From contig DKGG01000025.1 in the NCBI GenBank assembly GCA_002453155.1, positions 78,704 to 132,600 of the forward strand: a stretch of 53,897 nt of DNA. The letters are read 5' to 3'. This document shows positions 24,885 through 33,354 of the stretch, piece after piece. The notes under the pieces were generated by a model. It worked only from the letters and a program-made list of their open reading frames with translations. It did no database searches and was not told where the DNA came from. This stretch comes from Bdellovibrionaceae bacterium UBA6776 (lineage in GTDB: Bacteria > Bdellovibrionota > Bdellovibrionia > Bdellovibrionales > UBA1609). The first letter of the stretch is position 1. Every line of letters starts with the position of its first letter. Position numbers and translations under genes: made by a program.

Positions 24885-25802
24885 ATGACGCCGCGAATTA
24901 GAGAGATCTTGAGTTGGTATGGGGCTGACAATCCTGGAGTTTTAACAAACTTGGCCCGAATGCTAAACCACGGCCGTCTGGGTGGAACCGGTAAAATGGT
25001 CATTTTGCCTGTGGACCAGGGGTTTGAACATGGACCGGCCCGTAGCTTTGCGATCAACCCCAATGCTTATGACCCTCTTTATCACTTTGGCTTGGCCGTG
25101 GAATCCGGTTGCAACGCCTACGCAGCACCTCTTGGTTTTTTGGAAGCGGGAGCCCGTGAGTTCGCAGGCGAAATTCCATTGATTTTGAAAGTGAACAACT
25201 CCGACAGCCTTTACTCGGACAAGGGTGGTCCTATTTCAGCGATGACGTCTTCTGTGGATGACGCTTTGAGATTGGGTTGTGCGGCGATCGGGTTCACCAT
25301 TTACCCAGGATCTCGCGAGCGCAAACAAATGTACGAAGAAATTCAAATGGCAGCTTCCGCAGCGAAAGAAGCCGGACTGGCCGTTGTGATTTGGTCTTAC
25401 CCTCGAGGAGAAGGCATTTCTAAGCAAGGTGAGACGGCCATTGATGTGGTCGCTTATGCGGCTCAAGTGGCGGCACAATTGGGTGCACACATCATTAAAG
25501 TGAAACCTCCTACCGAGCACATTGAGCAGGCCGAAGCGAAAAAGGTTTTCGATGCCCAAGGAATTAAGGTTGCGAAATTGGAAGACCGCACCCGTCACGT
25601 GATTGAGTCTTCGTTCAATGGAAAGCGCATTGTGATTTTCAGTGGTGGAGCGGCCAAAGGAACTGAAGAAGTTTTGGCCGAAGTGAAAAGCTTGGCACAA
25701 GGTGGAAGCTTTGGAAGCATCATGGGACGAAATGCGTTCCAGCGACCAAAAGAAGAGGCCATTCAATTGCTTCATTCTGTCATGGACATCTATCAAGGTT
25801 AA
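24885..25802 (+). CDS. fbaB: Class I fructose-bisphosphate aldolase (DhnA type)
   Basis: 305 residues. It cleaves fructose 1,6-bisphosphate into the two triose phosphates by a Schiff-base lysine. Landmarks: LPVDQGFEHGPARSF near 43-57, LILKVNNSDSLY, the IGFTIYPGS segment, VVIWSYPRG, the HIIKVKPPT active-lysine region near 200, and FSGGAAKGTEE with the phosphate-binding glycines. A strong GAGGAG stands before the ATG. The 125-base gap upstream should hold its promoter; a small GAGGA/TCCTC hairpin lies at 24783-24796. Confidence 0.94.
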   Translation: MTPRIREILSWYGADNPGVLTNLARMLNHGRLGGTGKMVILPVDQGFEHGPARSFAINPNAYDPLYHFGLAVESGCNAYAAPLGFLEAGAREFAGEIPLILKVNNSDSLYSDKGGPISAMTSSVDDALRLGCAAIGFTIYPGSRERKQMYEEIQMAASAAKEAGLAVVIWSYPRGEGISKQGETAIDVVAYAAQVAAQLGAHIIKVKPPTEHIEQAEAKKVFDAQGIKVAKLEDRTRHVIESSFNGKRIVIFSGGAAKGTEEVLAEVKSLAQGGSFGSIMGRNAFQRPKEEAIQLLHSVMDIYQG

Positions 25803-25832
25803 TTCAAAGTTTAGACAAAAAAGGCGGCTTCA

Positions 25833-27308
25833 GTGGAAACCAACAAAGACAATCCTCTTCGCGCAGAGAAAAGAAAAAAACTTTTGGCTTTGAGAGAAAA
25901 AGGCCTGGAGATTTTTCCTCACAATTTCAAACCCACCGTGAAGACCAAAGAGCTTCACGAGAAGTACGACAGTTTGGAAGTGGGAGAGGTGCGTGAAGAT
26001 GTTCATGTGACTTTGGCAGGGCGTTTGATGACCCAAAGGTCCATGGGGAAGGCCGCTTTTTTTAACATTCAAGATCAAGAAGGTCGCATTCAAGGTTACG
26101 TTCGAAAGCAGGAGCTTTCCGAAGAAGATCAGGCGTTTTTGGATGGAGTGGATCTTGGGGACTGGGTTGGCATTGAAGGTTTTGTTTTTAAAACGAAAAA
26201 AGGGGAACTCAGCGTTCATTGCAAAAGTTTTAAGATCATTGCAAAGACCATTGAGCCCTTGCCTGAAAAGTTTCATGGCGTTGCCGACGTGGAGATCAAA
26301 TACCGACACCGACATTTGGATTTGATTACGGACGAAGCTTCTCGGAAAGTTTTTAAAACTCGATCTTTGATTGTTCGCGAGATCCGTCGATTTTTGGACG
26401 ACCGTGGATTTTTAGAAGTGGAAACTCCGGTGTTGCAACCCATTTATGGGGGAGCGGCCGCATATCCCTTTTCCACCCATCACCGGGCGCTGGACATGAA
26501 ATTGTTTTTAAAAATTTCTCCAGAGCTTTATTTAAAACGTTTGATCGTGGGTGGTTTTGAGAAGGTTTATGAAATCGGAAAAAACTTTCGAAATGAAGGG
26601 ATTGACCGCTCTCACAACCCAGAGTTCACCATGCTCGAATATTATGAAGCCTACACAGACTATCTAGATCAAATGGAGCAGTTTGAAGAATTGGTCTGCC
26701 ATGTGGTTCAAAAAATCAAAGGAACATTGAAGTTTGAATACCAGGGTAAGCCCATTGATTTTTCACGCCCGTGGAAGCGAGTGACCGTCTATGGCGGAAT
26801 TCAAGAGTACGGTGGCTTTGATGCGGCGGCGATGTCTGAGGATGAACTCTTTCAAAAGATCAAAGAGTTGGGCTCGGACATGAAAAAACCAGAAGGCAAA
26901 GCCGCAATGGTGATGGAAGCCTTCGAATTGGTGGCAGAGCCTCATCTTTGGAATCCCACCATTGTGATGGATTTTCCCAAAGAAGTTTCTCCGCTGACCA
27001 AAGCGCACCGCAGTGAACCAGGGTTGGTGGAGCGCTTTGAGCCCTTTGCGGCCTGCATGGAGATTGGAAACTCTTACTCCGAGTTGAATGATCCTTTGGA
27101 TCAACGAGAGCGCTTGGAAGAACAAGAGGCCCAACGCGTGGTGGACGAAGAGGCGCAGCCCATGGATGAAGACTTTCTTCATGCCATCGAAACGGGAATG
27201 CCTCCCGCCGGTGGAGTGGGACTTGGTATTGAGCGATTGGTGATGATTTTGACCGACCGCCCAAGCATTCGCGATATTATTTTCTTTCCGACGATGAAGT
27301 TTAAATGA
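25833..27308 (+). CDS. lysS: Lysyl-tRNA synthetase (class II)
   Basis: 491 residues, standard for LysS. The N-terminal OB fold (about 60-150, LAGRLMTQRSMGKAAF) binds the anticodon. The catalytic domain shows motif 2 (FRNEGIDRSHNPEFTMLE near 255) and motif 3 (GLGIERLVM near 467). GTG start 31 bases after the aldolase gene; the ribosome-binding site is modest. Its stop overlaps the start of the lipoprotein gene. Confidence 0.97.
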   Translation: METNKDNPLRAEKRKKLLALREKGLEIFPHNFKPTVKTKELHEKYDSLEVGEVREDVHVTLAGRLMTQRSMGKAAFFNIQDQEGRIQGYVRKQELSEEDQAFLDGVDLGDWVGIEGFVFKTKKGELSVHCKSFKIIAKTIEPLPEKFHGVADVEIKYRHRHLDLITDEASRKVFKTRSLIVREIRRFLDDRGFLEVETPVLQPIYGGAAAYPFSTHHRALDMKLFLKISPELYLKRLIVGGFEKVYEIGKNFRNEGIDRSHNPEFTMLEYYEAYTDYLDQMEQFEELVCHVVQKIKGTLKFEYQGKPIDFSRPWKRVTVYGGIQEYGGFDAAAMSEDELFQKIKELGSDMKKPEGKAAMVMEAFELVAEPHLWNPTIVMDFPKEVSPLTKAHRSEPGLVERFEPFAACMEIGNSYSELNDPLDQRERLEEQEAQRVVDEEAQPMDEDFLHAIETGMPPAGGVGLGIERLVMILTDRPSIRDIIFFPTMKFK

Positions 27309-28159
27309 TGAAAAAATTCTTTGTCGGAATTTTGATTTTAGGGATTTCCGGACTCACCACTTCTTGTGCCTTAAAAACCAGAAGTTATGAATCGGCCAAT
27401 CCCTTTTCTCGAATTCAAGACAAAGCTCAAGTGCCTTTGAAGTTAAATGATGAAACGGTGATCTTAGATGCCCGTTCTCACTTTGCTTATGGCTTGGGTC
27501 ACTGGAGTGAAGCCATTCATTTTCCGTGGGAAAAGCTGGCAGAGTCTCGTGAATCTGGTCAGCTTCCCAAAAATCCCATCAAGGCATGGACCAGTTTAAG
27601 TTTGGTGGGGATTGATCCTTTGACCTCGGTCATTGTGGTTGGCGAAGGACATAAAGGGTTGGGTGAAGAAGGGCGTCTTGCTTGGACCTTGCTTTATTAC
27701 GGATTGAACGATGTGCAGACCGTTTCTCAAGATGCGATTGATGTTTACTTCACTCGAACGGCAACGAAGCCCCATGAGGCGGTGTCCTTGTGGAGAAAAG
27801 AACCTCGTAGTCAGCTGCGTGTGGGGCGGGAAGAGTTCTTAAAAATTATGGCGGCGCCTCGAGAGTCTGCAAGTGGTCAAAAGGTCGCCTTTATCGATGT
27901 GCGCAGTCACAAAGAGTACTTTGCAAAGTCCGGTGGAATTTATAAAGACCCTGATATTGCCGCTGTGAATATCGAGTGGAAGGAATTCTACGGGGAAGAT
28001 GGCCGTCCCAATTTTAAGATGCGCTCCAAGCTTCAAGCTTTAGGATATGGTTTGAATGACGAGTTGATTGTGTTTTCCAATCATGGCGTGAGATCTTCTG
28101 CCGCGGCCTATGCCCTCCTTGCCATGGGCTTTAAAAATGTCCGTAACTTTTTGCCCTAG
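27305..28159 (+). CDS. Lipoprotein with two rhodanese-like domains lacking the active cysteine
   Basis: 284 residues. A lipoprotein signal ends at LTTSC (cysteine 21). Two rhodanese-like domains follow: one with VILDARSHFAYGLGHW and one with VAFIDVRSHKEYF. At the active loops, where a cysteine should stand, the sequence reads VGEGHKGLG and FSNHGVRSS, so both appear catalytically inactive and may bind a ligand or protein instead. Overlaps the lysS stop by four bases. Attached to the periplasmic face of a membrane. Confidence 0.82.
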   Translation: MMKKFFVGILILGISGLTTSCALKTRSYESANPFSRIQDKAQVPLKLNDETVILDARSHFAYGLGHWSEAIHFPWEKLAESRESGQLPKNPIKAWTSLSLVGIDPLTSVIVVGEGHKGLGEEGRLAWTLLYYGLNDVQTVSQDAIDVYFTRTATKPHEAVSLWRKEPRSQLRVGREEFLKIMAAPRESASGQKVAFIDVRSHKEYFAKSGGIYKDPDIAAVNIEWKEFYGEDGRPNFKMRSKLQALGYGLNDELIVFSNHGVRSSAAAYALLAMGFKNVRNFLP

Positions 28160-28199
28160 TTGCGGGGGATACTCTTAGTTTTTGAAGTGAACCCCGTTT

Positions 28200-28512
28200 G
28201 ACGCAAAGTTTAGTAGGCGCTTGGACCTTGAGTGCCCGTAACTTTTGCGACTCCATAGTTATTGATCTTTTTTAAAATCTCGGAAGCTGATTCAACGATC
28301 TTATATTTCAATTCATTGTCTATAGGAGGACCTCCAGCAAGCAGGATGCGTTTTGCCGAAAGGCAAATGCTGGTAGAACCCAAGGAAGGGTGTGTCCGCC
28401 TCTATAGACAATGAATTGAAATAGAAGATCGATGAAGTTGTTTCGCGAATAAGGTGAGGAGTTGCACTCGCTATGGACACTCAAGCTCTAAGCGCCTACT
28501 AAACTTTGCGCC
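28200..28512. repeat. Long palindromic repeat with conserved structured core (copy A)
   Basis: Two nested inverted repeats span the region. The outer arms are 28200-28254 and 28458-28512, about 54 bases and imperfect. The inner arms are 28293-28325 and 28402-28434, 33 bases with two mismatches. The loop is the core (28328-28397), closed by GGAC/GTCC. It contains CCAGCA/TGCTGG (28334-28339, 28368-28373) capped by TTTGCC-GAAA-GGCAAA, and a short hairpin ACCC/GGGT (28378-28391). The core is shared with 52884-52954. No gene lies inside. It could be a MITE-like element or a structured RNA. Confidence 0.85.
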
Positions 28513-28578
28513 AATAGGAGCGTTCTTCCGAGATGCATCCACTTTCAATTTTTCTGCGCAGACCACAATCAGAGAAAA

Positions 28579-28600
28579 GGCTGAGAAAAAAGTCTCAGCC
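28579..28600 (-). terminator. Intrinsic terminator of the secreted-protein gene at 28614
   Basis: GGCTGAGA (28579-28586) pairs with TCTCAGCC (28593-28600). Read on the minus strand it follows the stop of the gene at 28614-28988 and is followed by TTTTCTC, a T-rich tail. Confidence 0.65.
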
Positions 28601-28613
28601 TCAAAAAAGAAAA

Positions 28614-28988
28614 CTACTGAATAACAAATCGAAAAGAGTGGGTGGAGGCTTGAAGCGGTTGGCCCGTTCCAAAATCGAACTCATCCATGTGATCTTCCAC
28701 AAAGAACACCGAGCACACAGCACCTTGGGGATGGGCCTTTGTTTCATAGCGAAGGTCTACATACAAACGGCCATCTCTGTAAAAAGAGCTGAAGTGTGAA
28801 AGTTGAAACCGAAATGAATCGCAAAGAATCACAGGTGTGTACTGATAAATAGATTGTGCAGGAATCTGAACCGCGATCTTGCCCAACTCTCCATTTGTGG
28901 GTTTCACAGAAGTGACTTGTGGATTTGCAAAGGCGCTAAAACCAAGAACCAGCGCGCACGTCGATAGAAGCAATGACAAAGCTTTCAC
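28614..28988 (-). CDS. Small secreted protein of unknown function
   Basis: 124 residues from a GTG start preceded by AGGGGGA. Signal peptide 1-21 (cut after AFA). The mature part is about 100 residues, beta-rich, with two cysteines that could form a disulphide (ILC and AVC segments). No family recognised. A terminator follows it. Confidence 0.72.
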   Translation of the reverse strand: MKALSLLLSTCALVLGFSAFANPQVTSVKPTNGELGKIAVQIPAQSIYQYTPVILCDSFRFQLSHFSSFYRDGRLYVDLRYETKAHPQGAVCSVFFVEDHMDEFDFGTGQPLQASTHSFRFVIQ

Positions 28989-29048
28989 ATTTTCCCCCTT
29001 GTTAATTGTGAATGCAGTTGGTCTCTTCTTACCTGTTGAAGGGGAAAA

Positions 29049-29546
29049 TTAAAAGTCCCAGCCCCAAAAATCGGGGTCAAAGCGCATCAGCTCCCGCGCC
29101 TTTTCCGGATGTAGTCCACGATTGGGTGACTTCTGACCCGCCCGAGGATCCAATTGAGGGATCTGATCCAAAAGGGCCTCTATGTCTTCCAAACTCTTCA
29201 CATCCTCAGATGTGAGGGGGGCGCCATCGGCGAGCAAAGATTCAAGGCGAGTGGTCTCGGACTCGAGCTCTTTTAAAATAGAGGTTTGGGTCGCTCCCGT
29301 AAAAAGCATCTGATAAAGCCCCAGGTCGTCTTTGATCTTCAAAAGGCGTTCGTCAATGGTCATCGTCTTTGAAGTGAGTTCACTTTCGCAGGAGGTTTTG
29401 AAGGGGTCCTTTTTCGGCGTCCTTTTTGCGGCGAAAACGGGTAAACCCCAGCTGCAGATCAAAACCAGAAAAAGTCCCAATCGAATGAGGGGCCATTTAA
29501 ATTTGGGGGCAGAGTACTTCGGTGAGAAACGGCAAGTCTTCTTCAT
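29049..29546 (-). CDS. Exported or membrane-anchored helical protein
   Basis: 165 residues. A basic start is followed by a hydrophobic segment (about 21-39, LIRLGLFLVLICSWGLPVF) that may be a signal peptide (cut after FAA) or an anchor. The rest is helical and acidic with many leucines (LESETTRLESLLADG, EDIEALLDQIPQLDP) and no known domain. Ribosome-binding site weak. It lies 37 bases after the HD-GYP gene on the same strand. Confidence 0.65.
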   Translation of the reverse strand: MKKTCRFSPKYSAPKFKWPLIRLGLFLVLICSWGLPVFAAKRTPKKDPFKTSCESELTSKTMTIDERLLKIKDDLGLYQMLFTGATQTSILKELESETTRLESLLADGAPLTSEDVKSLEDIEALLDQIPQLDPRAGQKSPNRGLHPEKARELMRFDPDFWGWDF

Positions 29547-29582
29547 GGGACAACGGATATCACATTATATGCAATGCGTCAA

Positions 29583-30533
29583 CTAGCTGGCTTCTTGGGA
29601 TTCTTCCATGCGTTCAAGCACTTCCAGCATGGCCTTCATCACTTCCGGATCAAATTTATGGCTGATTCGATCTCTCATAAATTCGATGGCCGCTTTTGGA
29701 GTCATGGGATCCTGATAGGATCGCTTTGTGGTCAAAGCGTCGTAGGTGTCCGCCACGGAAACAATTCGCGCCATGTGGTGAATCTCTTCCCCTTTGATGT
29801 CGCGGGGATAGCCGCCCCCTAAAAAAGCCTCGTGGTGTTCGAAGCAGCAGGCTTTGATGCGTTCATCAATGTCTTGCTCCATCAAAATGGCCAAACCATA
29901 TTCGGGATGCTTTTTCATTTCTTCCCACTCGTTGTCTTCCAAGGGACCTTGTTTGCAAATGATGCTCAAAGGAATGTTTCGCTTTCCGATGTCATGGAAG
30001 AGTCCGCCCAGGCCAATGATTTTAAGATCATCCCCTTGGTAACCAAGAATCTGTCCCAATCCCAAAGAGTAAATGCTCACATCCACCGAATGATTGTAAG
30101 TGTAGAAATCGTGACCCGAAAGGCCAATCAGCTGTCCCATGGCTTCGGCATCTTGCTTCATCAAACTGACAAACTGGTCCACCACTTCGCGACTTTGAAT
30201 CAGAGCCCGCTCCACATGGGGGCTTTCAAAAAGCTCCTCCACAAGGGCCATAGAGCTTTCGCGCAATACCGATGCTTTTTCCGTGGTGTCCAACTGGCTG
30301 CCGGTCACCAAAGAATTTACAAAATTTTTAAAGCGAGGAAATTCCACAGAAAGAATAAAAAAATGATCTGCGGCTTTTGCAATCAACTGATCCTTTTTCT
30401 CTGGGCTCAATTGGTCGCCGTTTCGCAAGTAGTGCACAAAATGGCTGCCCACTTTAAGGTACAGATCAAAGGGGACCAAAACATTTGGCGGAATCGTGCC
30501 CAATCGAATGCGCGTGTATTTTCCGAAATTCAT
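29583..30533 (-). CDS. HD-GYP domain protein (cyclic-di-GMP phosphodiesterase family)
   Basis: 316 residues. The N-terminal 140 residues are an unassigned, helical regulatory region. The HD-GYP domain covers about 145-300: H148, HD at 180-181 (FHDIGK), H209, HH at 233-234, GYP at 241-243 and the later D in VADTYDA. The usual HHExxDGxGYP reads HHEAFLGGGYP, so the aspartate is leucine at 238. The metal-binding residues remain. Likely breaks down cyclic di-GMP or senses it. Divergent from recG with about 55 bases between. Confidence 0.9.
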   Translation of the reverse strand: MNFGKYTRIRLGTIPPNVLVPFDLYLKVGSHFVHYLRNGDQLSPEKKDQLIAKAADHFFILSVEFPRFKNFVNSLVTGSQLDTTEKASVLRESSMALVEELFESPHVERALIQSREVVDQFVSLMKQDAEAMGQLIGLSGHDFYTYNHSVDVSIYSLGLGQILGYQGDDLKIIGLGGLFHDIGKRNIPLSIICKQGPLEDNEWEEMKKHPEYGLAILMEQDIDERIKACCFEHHEAFLGGGYPRDIKGEEIHHMARIVSVADTYDALTTKRSYQDPMTPKAAIEFMRDRISHKFDPEVMKAMLEVLERMEESQEAS

Positions 30534-30589
30534 TGGCTTTATTATCCATATATTGACTCCTTTTGTGAACTGCTCTCTATTGAAGGTCC

Positions 30590-32665
30590 ATGTCCACGCT
30601 CAAACTCGATACCCCACTTCAATATTTAAAAGGTGTCGGCCCTAAGTTGGGGACCCTCCTTGCTAAAAGGGATCTACGGTCTGTGGGCGACCTGCTTCAC
30701 GTTTTTCCTCGAGGTTATGAGGACCGGCGGGCCATGCGATCCATACGGTCTTTAGTCCCGAATCAAACGGTCAGTTTAAAAGCGCAGGTGGTGCGCGTGC
30801 GTTCAATTCCCTTGGGCCGCACTCGAAGGAAAATTTGGGAAATCGTTTTGAAAGACGAAACCGGACAGATTTCCTGCAAGTATTTTCGCAGCCCCTACCG
30901 AGGATATTTTGAACGCTTTGAGCCCCATCAAACGGTCCGCGTGGTGGGCAAGGTCATTTTGTATCGAAACAATTTGGAGTTTCACCATCCAGACATTCAC
31001 CCCATCAATGTTTCGGAGGAGGCAGAAAAAGATGAACTCATTCCGCTGTACACTGAAATTGAGGGGCTTTCTCAAAACAAGTTTCAAAAGTTGATTCAAG
31101 CGGCTCTTCAATTGACCGAAATTGAAGATTCTCTTCCGGAAGAAATTCGTAAAAAATCAGAATTGATTTCTCTGAAACAAGCCCTCCAGGAAATTCACAA
31201 CCCGCCCTTAGAGCATGCAGAGAAAATTTTAAAGTGGCGCTCTCCGGCGCAAATTCGACTGATTTTTGAAGAGCTGTTTTGGGTGGAGTTGAATCTGGCC
31301 TTAAAAAAATCTGGGCATCAATTGGAAAAAGCGCTTCCAGTAAAAGCCAAGCTTTCTCGCAAAGGTGAACTTCTCAGTCGACTTCCCTTTGAACTGACTC
31401 AAGCACAAATTCGCGCTTACGAGGAAATCAAAACCGACCTGGCAAAACCCCATCCCATGCACCGCTTGGTTCAAGGGGACGTGGGCAGTGGAAAAACCTT
31501 GGTGGCTTTGCTGTCTGCGCTTGAAGCTGCAGATGCAGGCTTTCAAACGGCCTTGATGGCGCCCACAGAAATTTTGGCCGAGCAGCACTATCGAAATGCA
31601 GTGAAGCTCATGGAGCCCTTGGGAATTCAAGTGCGCCTGCTGGTGGGATCTCTCAAGACCAAAGAAAGAAATCAAATCTTAGAAGATTTAATTTCCGGAG
31701 AGGCGCAAATTTGTGTGGGAACTCACGCTTTGATTCAAAAGGATGTGGAGTTTCAGCGTTTGGGTTTAACCATTGTGGACGAGCAGCACCGCTTCGGTGT
31801 GCAGCAAAGAAATTTGCTGAAAAGCAAAGCCGTGTCTCCTCACTTTTTGGTGATGACCGCCACTCCCATTCCGCGAACCTTAGCGATGACGGTTTATGGT
31901 GATTTGGATGTTTCTGTGATCAACGAAATGCCCAAAGGCAGACAGCCCATTGTCACTCGCAAAGCTTTTGAGAGTAAGCGAAGTCTGGTTACGGGATTCG
32001 TCAAAGAGCAGCTTCAAAAAGGCCGACAGGCCTATGTGGTTTGTCCGTTGGTGGAAGAGAGTGAAGCCATGGAGCTGAAAAATGCTCAGGACGAGTACCT
32101 GCGCATTCAGAAGGAATTTCCCGAGTACAAAGTGGGCCTTCTTCACGGAAAAATGAAAACTGCAGACAAAGACGAAATCATGCGCGCCTTTCGCGACAAT
32201 CAAATTCAAATTTTGGTTTCCACCACCGTGATTGAGGTGGGCGTGGATGTTCCCAACGCCAACATCATGGTGATTGAGCAGGCCGAGCGGTTTGGACTTT
32301 CACAACTTCACCAGTTGCGAGGGCGTGTGGGCCGAGGAGAGCACAAAAGTTTTTGCATCCTGATGCTTGGATATGCGCTTTCCGAAGAAGGAAGACAGCG
32401 CGCTGAAATTATGGAGCAGACCACAGACGGATTCAAAATCAGCGAAGCTGATTTGGAAATGCGTGGACCGGGAGAGTTTCTTGGAACTCGCCAAAGTGGT
32501 CTTCCCGGATTTCGTTTGGCCAACTTGGTGCGTGACTTGGATCTGCTTCAAAAGGCCCGCAAAGCCGCCTTTGACTGGGTGTCCAAAGATCCTTCGCTGC
32601 AAAAGATCGAGTCCCATGGCCTCAAAGAACACCTCGACCGACAGCTGGAGAACTGGGTGGGGTGA
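30590..32665 (+). CDS. recG: ATP-dependent DNA helicase RecG
   Basis: 691 residues, the standard length. It reverses stalled replication forks and processes branched DNA. The N-terminal OB wedge domain (about 60-160, SLKAQVVRVRSIP) is followed by the helicase core with Walker A GDVGSGKT near 295, the DEQH box in IVDEQHRFG, TATPIPRTL (motif III) and QLRGRVGRG (motif VI near 590). Starts 55 bases from the divergent HD-GYP gene. Confidence 0.97.
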   Translation: MSTLKLDTPLQYLKGVGPKLGTLLAKRDLRSVGDLLHVFPRGYEDRRAMRSIRSLVPNQTVSLKAQVVRVRSIPLGRTRRKIWEIVLKDETGQISCKYFRSPYRGYFERFEPHQTVRVVGKVILYRNNLEFHHPDIHPINVSEEAEKDELIPLYTEIEGLSQNKFQKLIQAALQLTEIEDSLPEEIRKKSELISLKQALQEIHNPPLEHAEKILKWRSPAQIRLIFEELFWVELNLALKKSGHQLEKALPVKAKLSRKGELLSRLPFELTQAQIRAYEEIKTDLAKPHPMHRLVQGDVGSGKTLVALLSALEAADAGFQTALMAPTEILAEQHYRNAVKLMEPLGIQVRLLVGSLKTKERNQILEDLISGEAQICVGTHALIQKDVEFQRLGLTIVDEQHRFGVQQRNLLKSKAVSPHFLVMTATPIPRTLAMTVYGDLDVSVINEMPKGRQPIVTRKAFESKRSLVTGFVKEQLQKGRQAYVVCPLVEESEAMELKNAQDEYLRIQKEFPEYKVGLLHGKMKTADKDEIMRAFRDNQIQILVSTTVIEVGVDVPNANIMVIEQAERFGLSQLHQLRGRVGRGEHKSFCILMLGYALSEEGRQRAEIMEQTTDGFKISEADLEMRGPGEFLGTRQSGLPGFRLANLVRDLDLLQKARKAAFDWVSKDPSLQKIESHGLKEHLDRQLENWVG

Positions 32666-32787
32666 CCGCCGTATTTCCTTGAATTTTTTTCACAATTCGA
32701 GGTATTTTTGCCCACAATGAAACCAGCGTTTTACAAACCGTGTCAAAATTGATAAAACCTAAGGCTTCTAAGAGTGGAGGTTCATGA

Positions 32788-33276
32788 ATGAGCTCATTTA
32801 AAGTTGGCGATAATGCGGTTTATCCAGGACATGGCGTTGGAACCATCAAGGCCATCGAGTCCAAAGAGATTTTGGGATCAAACCACACCTTCTATTCCAT
32901 CGAGATCATCGAGTCTGGAATGAAAATTATGGTGCCAACCAACAATACAGAAGCTGTTGGACTTCGTCCGATCATTTCCAATGAGGAAGCGGACAAAGTT
33001 TTAGGCATTCTCAAAGAGACAAATGTCAAAATTGACAATCAGACCTGGAATCGACGGTACCGTGAGTACATGGAAAAAATCAAAACCGGATCTGTCTACG
33101 AGATTGCTGAAGTTTTAAGAGATCTTTTCCTTCTGAAAGTGGACAAAGAGTTGAGCTTTGGAGAGCGCAAGATGCTCGACACGGCCCGCGGCCTTCTTTT
33201 GCGAGAGTTAAGTCTGGCAAAAGGCAAAGGGGAGCTGGAGTCCCAAGACGAAGTGAAAGCGATTTTCAATCTCTAA
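32788..33276 (+). CDS. carD: CarD family transcription factor
   Basis: 162 residues. The N-terminal RNA-polymerase-interacting domain (1-60) shows FKVGDNAVYPGHGVG and the IKIMVPTNNT-like strand; the C-terminal helical domain binds DNA near the -10 element. In other bacteria CarD stabilises open promoter complexes, especially at rRNA promoters. ATG at 32788 with TGGAGG upstream. A clear terminator follows at 33326-33354. Confidence 0.94.
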   Translation: MSSFKVGDNAVYPGHGVGTIKAIESKEILGSNHTFYSIEIIESGMKIMVPTNNTEAVGLRPIISNEEADKVLGILKETNVKIDNQTWNRRYREYMEKIKTGSVYEIAEVLRDLFLLKVDKELSFGERKMLDTARGLLLRELSLAKGKGELESQDEVKAIFNL

Positions 33277-33325
33277 GAGATTGCCTCTAAAAATCCTTTC
33301 AGCTCAGACACAAATTCTGTAAATT

Positions 33326-33354
33326 GGCCTTTCAATCATTGAAAGGCCTTTTTT
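33326..33354 (+). terminator. carD terminator carrying the gltX ribosome-binding site
   Basis: GGCCTTTCAA (33326-33335) pairs with TTGAAAGGCC (33339-33348) around a three-base loop, then TTTTTT (33349-33354). The gltX ATG follows at once (33355). The only ribosome-binding candidate, AAAGG (33342-33346), lies in the 3' arm of this stem. Confidence 0.85.

Noticed and set aside
28200..28512. Cyclic-di-GMP riboswitch or related RNA (a GACGCAAAG string is present)
   Set aside because: The rest of the GEMM consensus, including the tetraloop receptor arrangement, is missing. The string belongs to the outer arm of the palindrome.
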